Source: Symsagittifera roscoffensis
Lineage: Eukaryota > Xenacoelomorpha > Acoela > Convolutidae
Length of the DNA stretch: 64,000 nucleotides
Direction: 5' to 3'
Assembly (NCBI RefSeq): GCF_963678635.1
Contig: NC_087068.1
Coordinates: forward strand, 33,549,436-33,613,435
Shown here: positions 62,567 to 64,000 of the stretch, in pieces
How positions within the stretch are numbered: position 1 is the stretch's first letter
How the letters are laid out: every line of letters starts with the position of its first letter
The notes under the pieces: generated by a model
What the model was told of the DNA's origin: nothing
Databases searched by the model: none
The model's input: the letters and a program-made list of their open reading frames with translations, nothing else
Position numbers and translations under genes: made by a program

Positions 62567-62847
62567 GCAAGTGAATTGTCTTCTATCTAACAAATCATTT
62601 GTGTCTTTTCCGCGCATTGGCCATGTACATGAACGGACATAATAATGTCGACTCTCAAACTTCTAGATACTTTACAGATTTTATATCAAAATCTGGTTAT
62701 GATCCTAAAAGTTTTCGTGGAGTTTCTGTAGAGGACTTACCTGCTGTCGAGGAAATTGTGCAAAGAAACATTTTTATATACGATTTCGATATCCAAGAAG
62801 GAAAATTTGTAGGAGAACTAGCTCGACGAAGTATTGGAAGATTTGAC
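62567..62847 (+). pseudogene. Second part of the split zinc-finger/polymerase-associated gene
   Basis: After the ACAC duplication the coding picks up: VNCLLSNKSF in one frame, then after a frame change CLFRALAMYMNGHNN, SQTSRYFTDFI, VSVEDLPAVEEIVQRNIFIY and FVGELARRSIGRFDKNL. The CLFRALA/ELARRS pair is, from memory, characteristic of invertebrate proteins that continue into a type-B DNA polymerase. It stops where array sequence begins (62848), so the rest is missing. The frame change at 62600 suggests decay before or after the provirus insertion. Confidence 0.55.
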
Positions 62848-64000
62848 AAAAATCTATAAAATTATTTACTAGATGCATAATTAGTTTAATTTTAAACAAA
62901 TTTTCACCATTGAAATTTCTTAATAAACTTTTCTATGATCTCTTTGTCCCTATCTCTTGAAAATAAATTTAGTAGGTGCAAAGGAATTAAATTACAAAGC
63001 ACAAGACAGTAACCAATTTATTTACAAATCAAAGAGCTGTCGAGCAGCTGAGTTCTCAAAACTTTGCAAGTTCTCAATGGAGCGCAAAGCTGGTCTTGCC
63101 TCCATCACTGGTGGTTCGCGGACTGGAGTTCTTGGCTCAGAGAACCCCTCATCCTCTTCGATGGTAATTGGGTTGTCCACAGATCCCTCTTCCCAAGGAG
63201 AGAGGAAATCGTCGAATGGTTGAGCCACATATCTAGAGTCAGGAATTTTGGGGTAGTTCATTTCCACACACATGCTCGGCCCCTTCCTCCATCATTTTCA
63301 TTTCTCCAAGTTGATTCTCTGTAGGGGGTACTTGCGTTCAATGATGTTCGTTGAAATCCCTGCGCATGACCTGCACCATATGCCAGACTTGGATTGGGAT
63401 GTCCTTTCGTGCCAGAAAAACTCCACAAACTGTTTCTCGCTCTTGGATTTGTACTAAATCAGCCGAAAATTCCACCGAGAACATAAGGTTGTTGTTTTGT
63501 ACTGAGAAGATCATTTTGAGCAATAAGTTGAGTTAATGAGGAAAAACAAGATTTACAGTTGAGAGAGAGAAAGTTGACGGTGGTTAAGTTGAAATTATTG
63601 CATTTAGAGCTGAGAGAGGTGGTTGTTGACGGTAGTTAATTTGAAAATAAAATCATTTTCAGTTAAGAGAGAGAAGTAAATTCAACTGGAATGTGTGGGT
63701 TTAACCAATCAGAATGGATTTTCCTTATTTGGATTGTAGTCGTGTCCAATCAGATTTTAGTTTCCTTTTATGGAGTTCTTAAAGAAAACTCGTGTCCAAT
63801 TGGAAACAAAGCTCCATTTTACACCTTGTGGTTTCCAATCACAAAAATGTTCATTTTTGTTCAAATTGTCGTTTCCAATCAGAGAAACTTTTTAAGGACT
63901 TAAGTCTTCCAAATAAGTAAAAATATACACAAAAGCAATCGCAAAAATAAATGACTAAAAGTTGTTTGCTGTAAAAATAAGAAATATTGCCGATATAAGT
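62848..64000. repeat. Further copy of the array unit and its right flank (to the window edge)
   Basis: From AAAAATCTATAAAATTATTT the sequence follows 40635-41790: TGCAAAA spacer remnant, EHH pseudogene (63022-63523, minus, with the same TGA after EHH), GAGAGAGA promoter and the diverged CCAAT-containing flank found only after the last array unit (63740-64000). It therefore copies the last unit together with its flank, and may lead into another zinc-finger gene copy beyond the window. Confidence 0.85.

Overview
The window is AT-rich animal DNA. It contains spliceosomal-type introns and one recognisable cellular exon, the last exon of a NEDD8-activating enzyme subunit (UBA3). Around it are nested mobile elements: LINEs, Ty3/gypsy elements and remains of what looks like a Polinton/adintovirus-type DNA element. 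An invertebrate fits best; I cannot name the phylum. There are no bacterial operons, rRNAs or convincing tRNAs.

Layout, left half. 1-3007: about three tandem copies of a ~950-bp repeat, each with a scrap of reverse transcriptase. 3008-3440: an orphan GC-rich block. 4320-7844: an inverted, decayed copy ('left arm') of the element seen again at 27.4-43.7 kb. ~7930-12146: a GC-rich LINE (PHD finger, endonuclease, RT, RNase H) with several frameshifts. 12147-13013: a CR1-like RT fragment on the minus strand. 13014-19876: a decayed, truncated Ty3/gypsy copy on the minus strand with a perfect 94-bp foldback in its leader. 20017-20512: the UBA3 exon. 20.9-27 kb: satellite-like DNA, including ~17 copies of a palindromic ~90-120 bp unit.

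Layout, right half. 27407-43661 is the 'right arm': a two-domain PC4-like gene, two small genes, a gene family (called 'EHH' here) amplified in an array of six ~1.92-kb units, two further small conserved ORFs, and a zinc-finger gene whose second half lies at 62567-62847. Several of these genes are divergently paired over compact promoters carrying TATA, CRE and CCAAT boxes, a virus-like layout. The zinc-finger gene is split by an 18,901-bp provirus (43662-62562, minus strand) with 410-bp LTRs identical to each other and a 4-bp target duplication (ACAC). Right of the split gene the array sequence resumes abruptly (62848-64000).

The provirus is the most notable object. It is a Ty3/gypsy-type element, read right to left: 5' LTR, leader with repeats, a 155-aa basic ORF, a 2690-aa uninterrupted Gag-Pro-RT-RNaseH-Integrase ORF, two tiny hydrophobic ORFs, a 380-codon ORF without any NTG start codon, an 872-aa envelope-like glycoprotein, and a 601-aa ORF of unknown function. 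Neighbouring ORFs overlap by 4 nt (ATGA), 13 nt or 26 nt, which suggests coupled translation, splicing or frameshifting. Identical LTRs and intact long ORFs point to a recent insertion. The decayed copy at 13-19.9 kb is an older relative.
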